Assembly: GCA_029721515.1 (NCBI GenBank)
Contig: CM056561.1
Location: 19,326,635-19,390,634, forward strand
DNA length: 64,000 bases
Reading direction: 5' to 3'
Origin: Synanceia verrucosa
Taxonomy: Eukaryota > Chordata > Actinopteri > Perciformes > Synanceiidae
A program made the position numbers and the translations under genes. The notes under the pieces were generated by a model. The model made no database searches and was not told where the DNA came from. It saw only the letters and a program-made list of their open reading frames with translations. Below are positions 43,217 through 54,760 of this stretch, in pieces. How positions within the stretch are numbered: the first letter of the stretch is position 1; the number at the start of each line of letters is the position of its first letter.

Positions 43217-43757
43217 GAATTACTTTATACTTCCAGACAGAAGTGGAATAAGTACTTAAGTAATGCCCTTTGTAGTACTGAAGTACTTTATCCTTCCAGT
43301 CAGTGGTGGAAGAAGTACTCAAATATTGCACTTTATAGTACTCAAGTACTGTATTGTCTAATTCTAGTCAGTGATGAAAGAAGTATGCAGGTCAGAAATG
43401 GAAGTAAATGTAGCAATACCACAACTTTATAATTCTAAAGTACTACATAACAGAAGCAAATATAGTTTTTTTGCCACCACATTGCCTGACAGGTTTATTT
43501 ACTTTACAAATTACAATGGTTCACACCTTTCCTGTCCCACAAACCCATGTACCTCCAGTTATGATAAACTGATTAAATTATCCTCCTCTATAAATAAATT
43601 ATTTAACCCCAGCTGGAAAATACCTAAACACAAACTAGAGTACGAGGAATACTTATGTCCGTGTGGGAATTTTGAATGTAATGGAATAATTTACTGGTGA
43701 GGTGAGATGTTTTAATAGGGACATATTATAATAAAATAACATATTTGCATTGGCAGC
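43217..43757. repeat. Segmental duplication, copy 2 (541 bp), running into the HMG-gene last exon
   Basis: Partner of 41997-42537. Its right edge (43757) is inside the coding exon that ends at 43726, so the last ten codons including the stop lie in duplicated sequence. Confidence 0.9.
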
Positions 43758-46288
43758 GCTCCGTCACACCTGTGCTGGAGGTGGAGGGCAGCGACTCCAT
43801 CGTATACATTTGGTGGTGGAGAGCCTCCGTCACACCTGTGCTCGAGGTGGAGGGCAGCCACTCCATCGTATACATTTGGTGGTGGAGAGCCTCCGTCACA
43901 CCTGTGCTCGAGGTGGAGGGCAGCCACTCCATCGTATACATTTGGTGGTGGAGAGCCTCCGTCACACCTGTGCTCGAGGTGGAGGGCAGCGACTCCATCG
44001 TATACATTTGGTGGTGGAGAGCCTCCGTCACACCTGTGCTCGAGGTGGAGGGCAGCGACTCCATCGTATACATTTGGTGGTGGAGAGCCTCCGTCACACC
44101 TGTGCTCGAGGTGGAGGGCAGCCACTCCATCGTATACATTTGGTGGTGGAGAGCCTCCGTCACACCTGTGCTCGAGGTGGAGGGCAGCCACTCCATCGTA
44201 TACATTTGGTGTTGGAGAGCCTCCGTCACACCTGTGCTTAAGGTGGAGGGCAGCAACTCCATCACGTATGACTGATGGTGAAGAGCCTCCGTCAGTCCAG
44301 CGTTTGAGGTGGTGTAGTCGGTCACTCGTGGCTTCTTGGCCTGCTGAGTGACCTCTGTGGAGGCAGAGGCAGATGCTGTGAACAAACAAACAAACAAAAA
44401 CACCGATCAATCCACTAAGGTTTTTTTAAAACATGGTAAAAGATGCTGTTTCTTATTCTATGTAATTTGATCAACTGTGTGTATCCAGTTTAATCCACTT
44501 TTCATCCCATCCCACATGAAAACACGCTGTGATCCACAGAAATATTGCCTCACCTTCAGTCATTTTTGAGGCCTTTCTCCTGTCCGTCTTGATATTTCTC
44601 TTTTTGCCCTACACAAAAACAACAAACTTAAAACACCATTCTTTTCAGTGATTTTCTTTCATAACTTATATGTCTGGAGAGCATACATACATAATTAAAG
44701 CTGGTTGACCAGCCAGGGTGTTGCTGCGAGTGCAGCTGTTTTTCTTCTTCTGCCAGCTGATAGTATTTGGCCTGTTCTTCAGCGGACAATGACCTCCACA
44801 TCTGCCCCAGGATGGCATGTTGTCCTGCCGCGCCTTTGCTGTCCACTTTGAGCGTCAGTTTTGGCCTCTGCTCTTTCATGAACAGCATGAAGGCATTCGG
44901 CGGTTTCTTGACATAATGCTCATCCTGCTGCTGCTCTCCACACTTTCTCTTTCTGTGGGAGAAAAACAGAAGATTCTCAGAAAAACAGTAGCGTAGCAGA
45001 ATAATAGGGTGAAATGCATTAAACCCATTAAAAGGACTGATAATAATAATATTCAAGCTTAATGTGGTTTTAATATGAGTTGTGATGACTGCTGCAGATG
45101 AGAGAATGTATTGATGAGGCAGACAGTGGCTAAATATCAGTGTACACTTCTGTCTATGTGTTTGTTGACATTTATGTGTGCGTTATTTACTTCTGTACAG
45201 TTTGTTGCTGGCTCAGCCTGTATCCTTCAGGGAGCTGCATCACTGGGGTATTAGCTTTCTGGAGACGCAAACATACAGAGGGGTTGGATGAACAAGACTC
45301 AGTGGAGTCACCTGTAACTATCCAGAACAGTCTCATGCACACATTAGGAAAGTTTTCCACATATTGAAATACATATTGAAATAGGTTGTTTTCTGTCATT
45401 CTGTTGTGCTAATGCATCCACCACTGACTGATACCTGGGCTGTAACTAAATTATTTTCATTATTTATTAATAGTGGCTAATGGTTTGGTCTGTGTGACAA
45501 TTTCAAAAACCCAAGATGACATCTTCAAAATATGTTATTGGTCTGACTAACAGGCCAAAAGGTCATTGTCGCTTAAAAAAAAAAAGAAAAATCAATCAAT
45601 TGTCTAAAACAGCTGCTGACAAATGATTACTCTGTCATCCTTTCAGCTCTGACTGGTATGCATTTTTTTTTTTTATGCAGGTATTGAGACAAGACTCTCA
45701 TGATCTCTATCCCTAACCTAAACTGATATCTTACCTTAAATCTGATCTGTCCCTGGCTAACAGCACCTGGCTGACCGTGCAAGGCACCTGGCAGCGTGAC
45801 GTGTTGCAGTCCCTGGTCCATGATGGGAGCAGCTTGTCCGACATACACTGTCTGAGCAGACATGAGTGAATGTGGCTGCTCACAGCTATATGGAGCTGCT
45901 CCCTGGGAGGCGCACCCAGCATGAGCTCCACTCCAACTACCATCAAGCTGATGGTCTACACTGAACTCATGTCCTGAGTTGTGAGCACCTACAGGACTCG
46001 TCAGGTGAGTTGGTGGAGCTGATAATACGGGGCTGGGCTGAGGTTCTTCGTCGCTCAAACTGTCCATAAATTCAATCATTTGTTGTTCAACAGATTCAAT
46101 ACATGTATCAGAATGAGGCGAAGTGGACTCAGTGCTGAATATATCGCTGATGCTCTCAAACAATTATCTGTTTTCAGCTTCATTCAGAAGGTCTGTGAGG
46201 AGGTCCATGTCATCAGCAGACATGTTGTCATCCGTCTGCTTACTGTGGAGTAATAGCTTGTGTTTCATTCTGCCGAAAGTTATGGCAC
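43726..46288 (-). CDS. Divergent TCF/LEF-type HMG-box protein with C-terminal 22-residue repeats; N-terminal frame interrupted
   Basis: Exons on the gene strand: 45735-46288 (first ATG at 46268), 45191-45311, 44691-44952, 44554-44608 and 43726-44375. The third exon encodes an HMG box (VKKPPNAFMLFMKEQRPKL, LGQMWRSLSAEEQAKYYQLA, then HPGW) followed by the NYGKKR basic tail, most like TCF/LEF factors, which bind DNA as Wnt effectors. Box changes include AEEEKQLH where family members have ARKERQLH. The last exon holds about eight 22-residue repeats (GVTEALHHQMYTMEW...). There is no recognisable beta-catenin-binding domain or C-clamp. Two oddities: an in-frame TAA at 46164-46166 splits the first exon after 34 codons (next in-frame Met at 46079), and the obvious donor after 45735 (phase 0) does not match the best acceptor at 45311 (phase 1), so a small exon or other splice is missing. 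Either a rapidly evolving gene or a decaying one; the orthologue was not recognised. Confidence 0.6.
43758..44290 (-). repeat. 66-bp coding minisatellite in the HMG-gene last exon
   Basis: Seven nearly identical 66-bp units plus one degenerate unit at the 5' (right) end are in tandem. The unit length is a multiple of three, so every unit keeps the reading frame and other frames also stay open. Units differ at one site (GCGACTCC versus GCCACTCC, giving Ser or Trp), and the pattern along the array is S-W-W-S-S-W-W, suggesting multi-unit duplication. Confidence 0.9.
45432..45600. repeat. Copy of the GATTAATC-type repeat between HMG-gene exons
   Basis: GGGCTGTAACTAAATTATTT through CCCAAGATGACATCTTCAAA matches the family body. 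It occupies the gap where the HMG gene's splice phases fail to join. Confidence 0.55.
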
Positions 46289-46739
46289 CTGTGAAAAATA
46301 ATAATGGATTTAATTAAAGGAAAATACTGGAGAATTTTTGACAGCTATAGTTCCTACTAACTTTGCAGATAAACATTTTTAATGAACTTTCTGGTGTGTT
46401 TTTTAAAGACTCAATAATCCAAAAGTATACATAAAATAATTAAAAACTGGTAAACTGGTTTCACCACATAACACAGCATTTAAATACAGCTTACATGTTG
46501 ATGTATCAGAAATAATAATCCAATAATTAATATATGAGGCAATATGAACTTAAAATGGAGCAGGTCTCTGCTTTAAACTTAACTTTAAAGTACTTTAAAC
46601 TATGAGAAATTTTGTAGAAAAGTGTTGCATTGACAGCTAACAGACCATTGGTGAAAGGTGTTTTGGAAATAATTATAATTGCTGGTTAATGGGTGTTTTA
46701 CTCAGCTATAATCTCTAAATATTTGTGTAATTGTGAACT

Positions 46740-46840
46740 TACTTAATGCAGATAACCGGTGGACTTGATGGATCAGCGAGCTGAAAAGTTTTCTCTTCGT
46801 TTTTCACAGAAGAAACTAGACGCTTTCGCAGTGAGATCCA
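46740..46840 (-). other. Probable 5' UTR exon of the HMG-box gene
   Basis: A strong donor (CATTAA|GTAAGTTC) near 46743 on the minus strand precedes the acceptor TTTTCACAG at about 46289-46290. No frame-consistent coding is seen, so it is taken as noncoding. The upstream limit is not visible. Confidence 0.35.
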
Positions 46841-47424
46841 GGGGTGAAATGAGCAGAATGTTTACTGAAAGACACTTAAGTGTTTAGTGTGTTCCATTCT
46901 GATCTGTTCTTTTTCATTCTTTTCCATTCCGGAACTTCTGCCCTCATTTGCATATTTGGTTACCTGAGCAACCGCAAAGTAAATAAGTATTCTCAAAAAT
47001 CAACACGTGCATTATGTATTTTTTAAAACTAATATATCTTAATGCATTAGTCTAGTTTACTTCATAGGATGGATTTAGGTAGTGATCTGAAAGAGTTTGC
47101 AAAGGCCTCCTAATTCCAAACAGTTATAAATGTATATGTATAAATATAAAATTTAAAGATGTGGTTGCAAAAGCCTAACAGAGTAATGGGAATGTCAAAC
47201 ACAGTCTGTGCACACACACTCTGTCCTGAGAAGAGGTCTAATCAAGCAACATGAATAAAAACACCTGAGTGAACAGAGCAGCCATGTGTCCAGTGCTGTG
47301 AGGATTTAATCTGATATGGTACTAAAGGAGAGACTCATGAATATGGTGAAAAATCAATATATCATGACACTTCTAATTACATACATTATTATGGCTATGG
47401 CTCCTTTTTTCTGAAATTGAGATT

Positions 47425-47912
47425 TTAACTCATTGAGAGTCACCTATTTTGTAAAACAGAAAGTGCCTTGTGCCAGTGTTTTTGTCCATTTTGATTCATA
47501 TTTTAAGACCCACAGAATATTTTGTACTATGTCTCTGAAAGCACAGAATAGCTCAAATGAAAGAAGAGACTCTCTATTTCATCGTGAAAAAAATGTTTGT
47601 TTTTACCTTGTTCCATTCTTGTTTTATCAGAGGTGGAATAGAGGCCACTCCCAAAAAAATCACCACTTTTTGTCCAGAATCTGTTTGTTTTGCTCTCTAA
47701 TCTCAATCGTCTCCACTTCCTGCTTTGATCTCTGTGGCGTATATTAACTCTGTGCTCCGACTACATCTCCCAGAAGCCCCAAAATTACTCACAGGCTGCG
47801 GGAGAACGCGATCGGCAACCCACAGCAGAAAAAAAAAACTTTTACATCGTATTACGTCAATAACATTCAGGTGTCGGATTTTGAATCATGTCAATGGCAC
47901 TCAAAGAGTTAA
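47425..47912 (-). mobile_element. piggyBac-like MITE, copy 1
   Basis: It is bounded by TTAA at 47425-47428 and 47909-47912. The ends read TTAACTCATTGAGAGTC and, from the other side, TTAACTCTTTGAGTGCC: terminal inverted repeats with a TTAA target, the piggyBac hallmark. It has no transposase frame. Confidence 0.65.
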
Positions 47913-49115
47913 CCACAGTGTAAACCAATGTGTCCATATTAAACGCTGAGAAGGAAGATTACGTGTGTTCACAACATTATTTTTCATTTTCATTTGAGAA
48001 TACAAACTGTTGTCATCACAACTTGTCACCTATTGCTACTTTGTGTTCAAGGGTGGTAACCATAGTGACCCTTTGTGTTAATTCAGAATTAGGCAAAAAA
48101 AAAAAAAAAAAAAAAAATCACCATCATTAAGTTTAAGGTAGTTTAACACACATAAGCCCTTGCACTTATCCCCGCAGCTGTTCCGAAAACCCTCACAAGA
48201 AATGCTGTTCGGCGGATCATTTGAAGTGCAATAACTGAGCAATCAGTCACTCATATTCAGAAACAGAGAATCAACATGAAGTGTTGACACTCGTCCTGAA
48301 GTGAAGAGGGTTGAGTCATTTTCTGGAGCGTCCATGAACATGATTAACGTATTTGTCTTGCAGAAACCAGACCACTGAAACATATAATCTGCAAACAAAT
48401 GACCAAAGAAAAAGAATGTTCATTGCTACTGGCCACACAGTGTTGTTTATGAATGCATGTGCAAATATTATGATAATGCTGCAGTAAATTTGTCACTCAC
48501 AACTAGTGGCGGTGTGAGGGCTAGGACACCTTCTGTGCACTCGCTGATGATTCACCTGTCAGAAGACACTTGTGGTACTCATCCTGTCTCTCCTTCATTA
48601 CATCACTCATGGCATTTTGTGTCACTCTTCCACTCACTCGCTGTTTAAATCATTTGCTCACTCTCTCCATCTTTAAAATGGCACACACACACACTCACAC
48701 ACATGCTGCTTACACAACGCCAAGGTGAGTGAGTTAAACACATTCATGCATCATTAGAGCAGTGATAACTACACAGTCTTAAAGAGAAAGATGCCTGATT
48801 GGGCAAAAAATGACTTATGCAATGCTTCAACAGCAGCAGAATATTATTGGGAAATTGCCATGTAGTTGTGTGTTCTTACATTTCCCCAAACACAAAACTG
48901 GAAAACAGGGTCGCTAACTGGGAAATTAACAAAGAGAACTACACATTGAAGTTAAAAGCCTTAAGTAACGCCCCTTTGTGTTATACAAGCAGGCTGCAGG
49001 AACAGTCAAAATGACAGAGTAACAGAAAAACTAGCCCTAAACAAAAGGATTGAAGTTAGGAGTCGTTGGAGGGGTGTAGATTTGTAATGGTAGCCAAAAA
49101 CACAAAGACACACAG
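47913..49115. other. Spacer between the two inverted MITEs
   Basis: 1.2 kb with a poly(A) run near 48094 and a short CA tract near 48683. No gene was recognised. Confidence 0.4.
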
Positions 49116-49592
49116 TTAACTCTTTAAGTGCCATTGACGTATTTCAACATCATTTAAAATCCGACACTTGAGTGTCATCGACGTATTAATACGTCAAAAT
49201 AGTTTTTCAGCAGCAGGTCACCGATCGCAGTTTCCCACAGCCTGTGAGTAATTTTGGGGCTTCTGGGAGATGTAATCGGAGCATAAAGAGACAGTATACG
49301 CCACAGAAACCAAGCAGGAAGTGAAGATGATCAGGATTTGAGAGTAAAATGGACAAAAAAATGTGATTTTGGTGAAACGAAAACTCTCCTACAGATAAAA
49401 GAAGAATGGCACAAAGTAAAAACAAACTTTTTTTGTCACGATGTAATAGTGTCTCTCCTTTTATTTGAGCTATTCAGTGTTTTCAGAGACAGTACAAAAT
49501 ATTCTGTGGGTCTTGAAATATGACTCAAAATGGCCAAAAATGCTGGAACAAGGCAGATGGTTTGATAAAACAGCTGGCACTCAATGAAATAA
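49116..49592 (+). mobile_element. piggyBac-like MITE, copy 2 (opposite orientation)
   Basis: It begins TTAACTCTTTAAGTGCCATT and is the diverged reverse complement of 47425-47912 along its length (for example GACCCACAGAATATTTTGTA in copy 1 against its complement here). The far end (CACTCAATGAAATAA) is eroded. Confidence 0.6.
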
Positions 49593-50547
49593 ACACAAAG
49601 CCTGAGAGCCAACTGAAGGTGTTGACCCTCTACTGCACAACAAAAAAACTCAACTAAGAGACCCCAAGCTTCTCAAATGGTCAGCCTGGTTTATTGCTAC
49701 CAACTGAAGCAGGCTAACACAGGTGCAATCAATTACACCTGATGAAAGTGAATGAGACCATTTATGTGGACCTTGAGATCCTCCTGAGCATAACATTGTA
49801 CTGTATAAACATATTTAAAATGAGGAATGTTGTGATTTGATCACAAATTCACATGTGGACTATGACGAAATAACCTGTCAATCACAGGTGGAACCACTGA
49901 AGCTTATAACGACCACACTCCTGTACTGACACTCCTAAACAGAGCTGATCGCTCAGTCACTTCATCAGCCTCACCTGTGCTTGTCCAGCTCAAGTCTATC
50001 TGCTGTGAAAATAGCATTGTATTTTTCCAAAGCAATGCACAAATCTGCATTTAAAATATTTACTTTAAAATATTTCAAAATGCAATGCACAGAAGACATG
50101 CTGCCATGTCACAGCTGGAAAAGCACAAATAAAAATATAAGGGAAGACACAACTAATGATAGTTACTAATAGATATCACAATTTGCATACATTTCAGAGG
50201 GGCAAGTTTGAACATTTGGACAATTCGTTTTTTATTTTGTTTACATAATACAGTCTAAGGTTTGTGCAGAGCTTCTTATTACTCCATAAATGAGAAAGGA
50301 CTGTAAATAGTCACAAAAAAAAAATCAATTTCACCATGTTTTGGGGGAATTATGTGTTCTACAAATCAAGCTACAGCTGATATATGAAGAAATCTCTCTG
50401 GAAACACTTTCACAATGTACTTATATTGGGTATTATAGGTAATGCTGCACTCCAGTCAAGTCAGAGGTTGTTATTTTCCTGGTTACAATTTCTAGCTTCT
50501 GACCTTAAAGTGTTCCAGATGGATAATGTCAAACCAGTGGAAGTAAA

Positions 50548-50970
50548 GTGGAAGTGCTACTCTTTTAATAGCCAGCAGGGGGCGACTCCTTTGGTTGCAA
50601 ACAATGAAGTTTGCGTCGTTGAGAAAATGAGCCTACTTCGCACTCTATTTATTACCTCAGTAAACATTGTAAAGATGAGTTTATGGTCTCAATTGATAGT
50701 TAGAAGTCTTCTGCAATGCACCAAGAGATTCATCTCGTGAAATTTTGTCACTCTTAGAATGAATAAACCATAAAGCTTTAGGGATGCTAGGGCGGGGCTA
50801 CCTTGTGATTGACAAGTTGTTACCACGGCGTTGGTGTTGCCCATGTTTCGTCTTAAAAATTGAACCCTTTCACAGTGTTTTAAATTCTTAAAACCTTTTT
50901 GGTCATCTAAAAATGTCTGATTCAAAAAAGACAAAGATGACGAAATTCCCAAACTCAAGGCTTTAAAATA
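50548..50970. repeat. Teleost dispersed repeat (GCCAGCAGGGGGCGACTCC family)
   Basis: GCCAGCAGGGGGCGACTCC, AAAATGAGCCTACTTCGCAC, TTTATGGTCTCAATTGATAG, CCATAAAGCTTTAGGGATGC and GGCTACCTTGTGATTGACAA occur in the order of a frequent fish repeat. Recognised from memory. Confidence 0.5.
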
Positions 50971-51340
50971 GAGATCACACGGCTTTAAAATAGTGTGTGT
51001 TGTAAAATTTGAAACATTTTTAAATAAACACTAAAAGGTACAAAATGTTAACTAACAAGTATAAAATTAGACTTTCCTCATTGATTATTTACATTAAAAC
51101 TATTTTTTTTATATGACACGTTTTCGGAAAACATGTTTAAATATGCATGAGTCATTATCTAAGGATTCATTTAGGAGACAGAAACTGTAGTAAAATAAAT
51201 GTGTATTTTTTTAGATAAAATGGCCACTGAGCACGCTGGCTCACTGTCATGCTCTTTCCCCATCGTTACAGTTATTCGTAACACCTGTGCCTTTTCCACT
51301 TAAAATCTGCTGTGATGCTGCCTCAGATTCAGATTTTCAG

Positions 51341-51655
51341 TCATTCTGCTGTCAGTGAATCAGCCTCTCGACCCAAATCAGAATCTGCTCAGCCAAGTGT
51401 TGGAGGTGCCTACTGTCCATCCTGATGTTCCTTTGTGCCCTACACAAAAACAACAAACTTAAAACACCATTCTTTTCAGTGCTTTTCTTTCATAACTTAT
51501 ATGTCTGGAGAGCGTACATACATAGTCTGGTGGGTTGAACAGGTCAGACATGTTGATGGTGTTCAGATCCTGTGAGTAAGGATGCTGCACCGGTGGTCTA
51601 GTCTTTGAGTGAGCAGCCTCCATCGTGTATGTTTGATGCTGAAGAGCCGATAAGA
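51341..51655 (-). pseudogene. Fragment of a second copy of the HMG-box gene
   Basis: 51437-51525 is nearly identical to the intron between the HMG exon and the next exon of the gene at 44 kb (44605-44690). The flanking GKKR-type exon is recognisable at 51416-51440 but has a TAG in frame. At the other edge the donor TAT|GTATGT is kept, but the upstream exon (about 51526-51570, reading DLNTINMSDLFNPPDY) is not an HMG box. Near 51611-51650 is a degraded 66-bp repeat unit. It appears to be debris of a tandem paralogue. Confidence 0.6.
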
Positions 51656-52323
51656 TCTATCTAAGCCTCTACCTTTGTTTGTACAGGCCACACACCATGG
51701 TTGTGTTGCATTTAATCACAACATACGACCATCAGTATGGTATTATGAATTACATGTTAAAATCCATTCAAATGAACTAACTGATGAATTTAGGATTCGT
51801 TTTGGGCCACAACTGTGCATTTTTCCATAATACTATGATCTGTCTATCTCTTAAATATTGGTCTTCTTTGCATTTTTTCCTTGAGCAAGTGATACAAATT
51901 CTCAGACTTTAAAAAAAAAAAAATGAGTACAGGGGACAGATTTCAGATTTCCTCAGCCACTAGGTAGCGCCATAGGGGCCGCACTAAAACAACAGAGAAG
52001 GTGAATCTCACCTGATTGCTGACCCACAGCCTGCCTGAAATGATGTTTAACTGTTAGCTGCAGGCAAATAAAAATGCCAACTACAGAAATATGTCAACGT
52101 TATTTGCATTTTTCTATGAAAATGTGTGCCAAGCCTTTATTTCACCCTTGTATGTGGTACTTTGGTATGTTATGAACTAGTAGTTCTTCATTTCCTGCTA
52201 CAACCTAGTAAAAAAAAAGGAATAATGACACTTTGAATCTTACTCTTAGTAAACACAGCATAAGCAACAATCAACCTACGAACAGAGGTACACATTTTAA
52301 CCTTCAACAGAATAATTTCAAGT

Positions 52324-54360
52324 TTTATTTCATTTTTGTTTCACATGGATCCCATATAATAAGAATACAGCAGAATTCTGGGGAGTCTTGGATATTTTTT
52401 TCTCTGACTTATCATTATCATAAATACTAATATGAATACATCATACACAATAAACACAGCACTATCCAAAGGTGTAGAGAGAGTATCACAAGACATCATT
52501 CACCACTAACAACAGAGTATATTTCATTTCAGCATATTTATAAGAGCTACAGTGAAAGAGAGAGAAAGACAGAGAAATAAAGGTGGAGGGGGGACTAGAG
52601 GAAGAGAGGTGCTTCTACACCATCTCAATCAAAGAACCCAGATTAAAAAAAAAACAAAAAAAAAAGAGTGAATCCACGGCTATGCAATGGATTGATATAT
52701 GCTGGAGAGGGACAACAAGTCTTGTTGATGAGGACCATGGACGCGAAACTACCAATCAAGACACATCTCTTTCCAGTTTGGCAAACATGATCTTGTACAT
52801 CCAAACAGAGGATTGGCAGTAAGACAGGGATTTACATCTGGAGAGATGTCTTTATTGCAGAACTTTGTGCGTTGAGTAGAATATAGCAGAGCTGCTGTGC
52901 AGTAACACTATGATAGATCAAACATAGCATTGTGTTACTGTGCAGTCTACCTTTCCTGCAGCTTAAAACCTCAGCCTCTCAAATGTGGTCAGGGATGCTC
53001 TTAGGATACAAGGATGCATGCAGTAAATCCACCTTCAGAGAGTGAGGAGACAAAGAAGGATGGAGGATGCAGGAGAAGTATAGGTGGAGACAGACTGCCT
53101 CAAAATAATAACATGTTTACTATGCAAGGTCTTTAATATACTTTATTCTTATTCGCCTACAGTTAATGTTAACATGAGTATGTACGCCAACGATTACAGT
53201 GTGATAGAAACACTGGTTAAAAAACTATATGACTCTGTCTTACAACTTTCCGGACCACAGGACGGGCAATCAAAAACAGAACGAGAGGGTTCATTGACAA
53301 AATGAATTTGATGCCATCACATAAATTCAAAGAAATAAACACACACACACACACATCGCTAAATCTGTTCACTGGCCCCCCCACCCCGATTCACAAGTTT
53401 CATACTGATAGCGCACTATAGCAATTTCTGCAACAGCACAACAAATACATGAGATGCTACCATGCTCACAAATGTTCTTAACTATTTCTTTATGCAATTT
53501 TTATTCTTATATGTCAGGATTGAAAATTGTATGAGTATTGCGAGAGTTTGTCCTCACTTAACAGTGATATTTGATGGAAAAATATATATAAAAACATAAA
53601 TAAAGCAACTTAAAACCCACTACTATAATCTACTCCTGTTATCACTCCGCTCACGTCATATACTGATAATTCTGTTTCTTCACCATCATATTTTCAACAG
53701 CTTTCAACCTGTTTCTTAAATCCTGTCAGTGAAAGAAAAAAAGATGTTCATAGATTCTGACATGAACAAACAGAAACATGGTATGAATAACTGGAGAGGA
53801 AGGGCAAAGGCTAAAATATGTGAGCTCCTAAACAGAACCAACGTAAATGCAATTGAATAACTCTGTGCTCAACATTTGTTGTATAACAACTTTTATGGAG
53901 TGCACAATTATTCAACTGTGTACATATAATCATATATATATATATATCAGCATGTTGATATTTACACAGCACAGACAAATACATTCTCCCAAGTTAAATA
54001 TTACAACGATTCCCCCCCTCCCATAAATGTAAGTCTTTTCCATTACAAGATTTCTCTTAAATCTCTTCATCTCTTCATCGACGAATGTTTTGGTATTTGT
54101 ATTCAAGTTTTTCTCGTATAACCAAACAGACAATCCTCTGTTGTCCTCTACAGTTAAATACATCACGAGAATAAACATATTACAGCAAAGATCCATCCCC
54201 CCCCCCCGTAGCATCACCCTCTCCACACCTCTCACCAGTTTCCGCCCTCCATGCCTCCCTCCCTCCGCCTGTCAACTCACAGATACACAAACAGACACAC
54301 AGAGGAGTGTGGAAATGCAGGTGATGATCGAAAGCCACACTCCAGAATCACAAGGTCAAC
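52324..54360 (-). other. syp: Probable terminal 3' UTR exon of syp
   Basis: The donor ATG|GTGAGT just past the syp stop (55677-55678) pairs with the acceptor CTGCCCAG at 54361-54362, so the exon would begin at 54360. Its 3' end is uncertain: TTTATT (AATAAA on this strand) occurs at 53509-53514, 52851-52856 and 52324-52329. No coding frame of note is present. Confidence 0.45.
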
Positions 54361-54544
54361 CTGGGCAGAGAGGAGAGAGACGGGAGGGAAGAACAACATA
54401 TTAAACACGTGATCACATGGATTACATGTTGAATATATAAACAAAGCTAAGACTCAACAAATGTGGGATGTTAAAAGCTGACAGGGGCACTTTTCAAGTG
54501 ATGACACTCAGCAAATGTTCAGTGACCAAAGCAAACCAAAGGCA

Positions 54545-54760
54545 GCACACTGTGTGTCAGTGGTAGAGCAGGTCGGCCACCAATCAGAAGGTCACTGGTT
54601 CGATTCCCACTTCCAAAAGTCTATGTGCCATGGTGCCACCCCAAATTGGTCTCAACTGCACATTGGTGTATGAATGGCTTCCCACCATCAGTGTATGAAT
54701 GTGTGTGTAAATCGGTTAATATGACATGTAGCGTAAAGCGCTGTGACTTTTTTTATTGCT
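54545..54760 (+). mobile_element. tRNA-derived SINE
   Basis: TCAGTGGTAGAGCAGGTCGG (box A) and GGTTCGATTCCC (box B) are spaced as in a tRNA gene, followed by a non-tRNA body and GTAAAGCGCTGTGAC near the 3' end, a common teleost SINE tail. It sits in the syp 3' UTR intron. Confidence 0.75.

Noticed and set aside
43745..44275. Plus-strand repeat frames of 163-176 codons
   Set aside because: The 66-bp repeat keeps all frames open; only the minus frame reading GVTEALHHQ joins upstream exons in phase.
43712..44410. Second minus-strand repeat frame (232 codons, SPPPNVYDGVAALHLEHRCD type)
   Set aside because: Wrong phase for the exon ending at 44554.
46190..46250. Short intron (GTAAGC ... ACAG) that might remove the TAA in the HMG gene
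   Set aside because: It would be only 51-75 nt and either does not remove the stop or puts the downstream exon out of frame.
54545..54620. Possible functional tRNA gene
   Set aside because: Box A and box B are present but no acceptor stem pairing; it continues into a SINE body.
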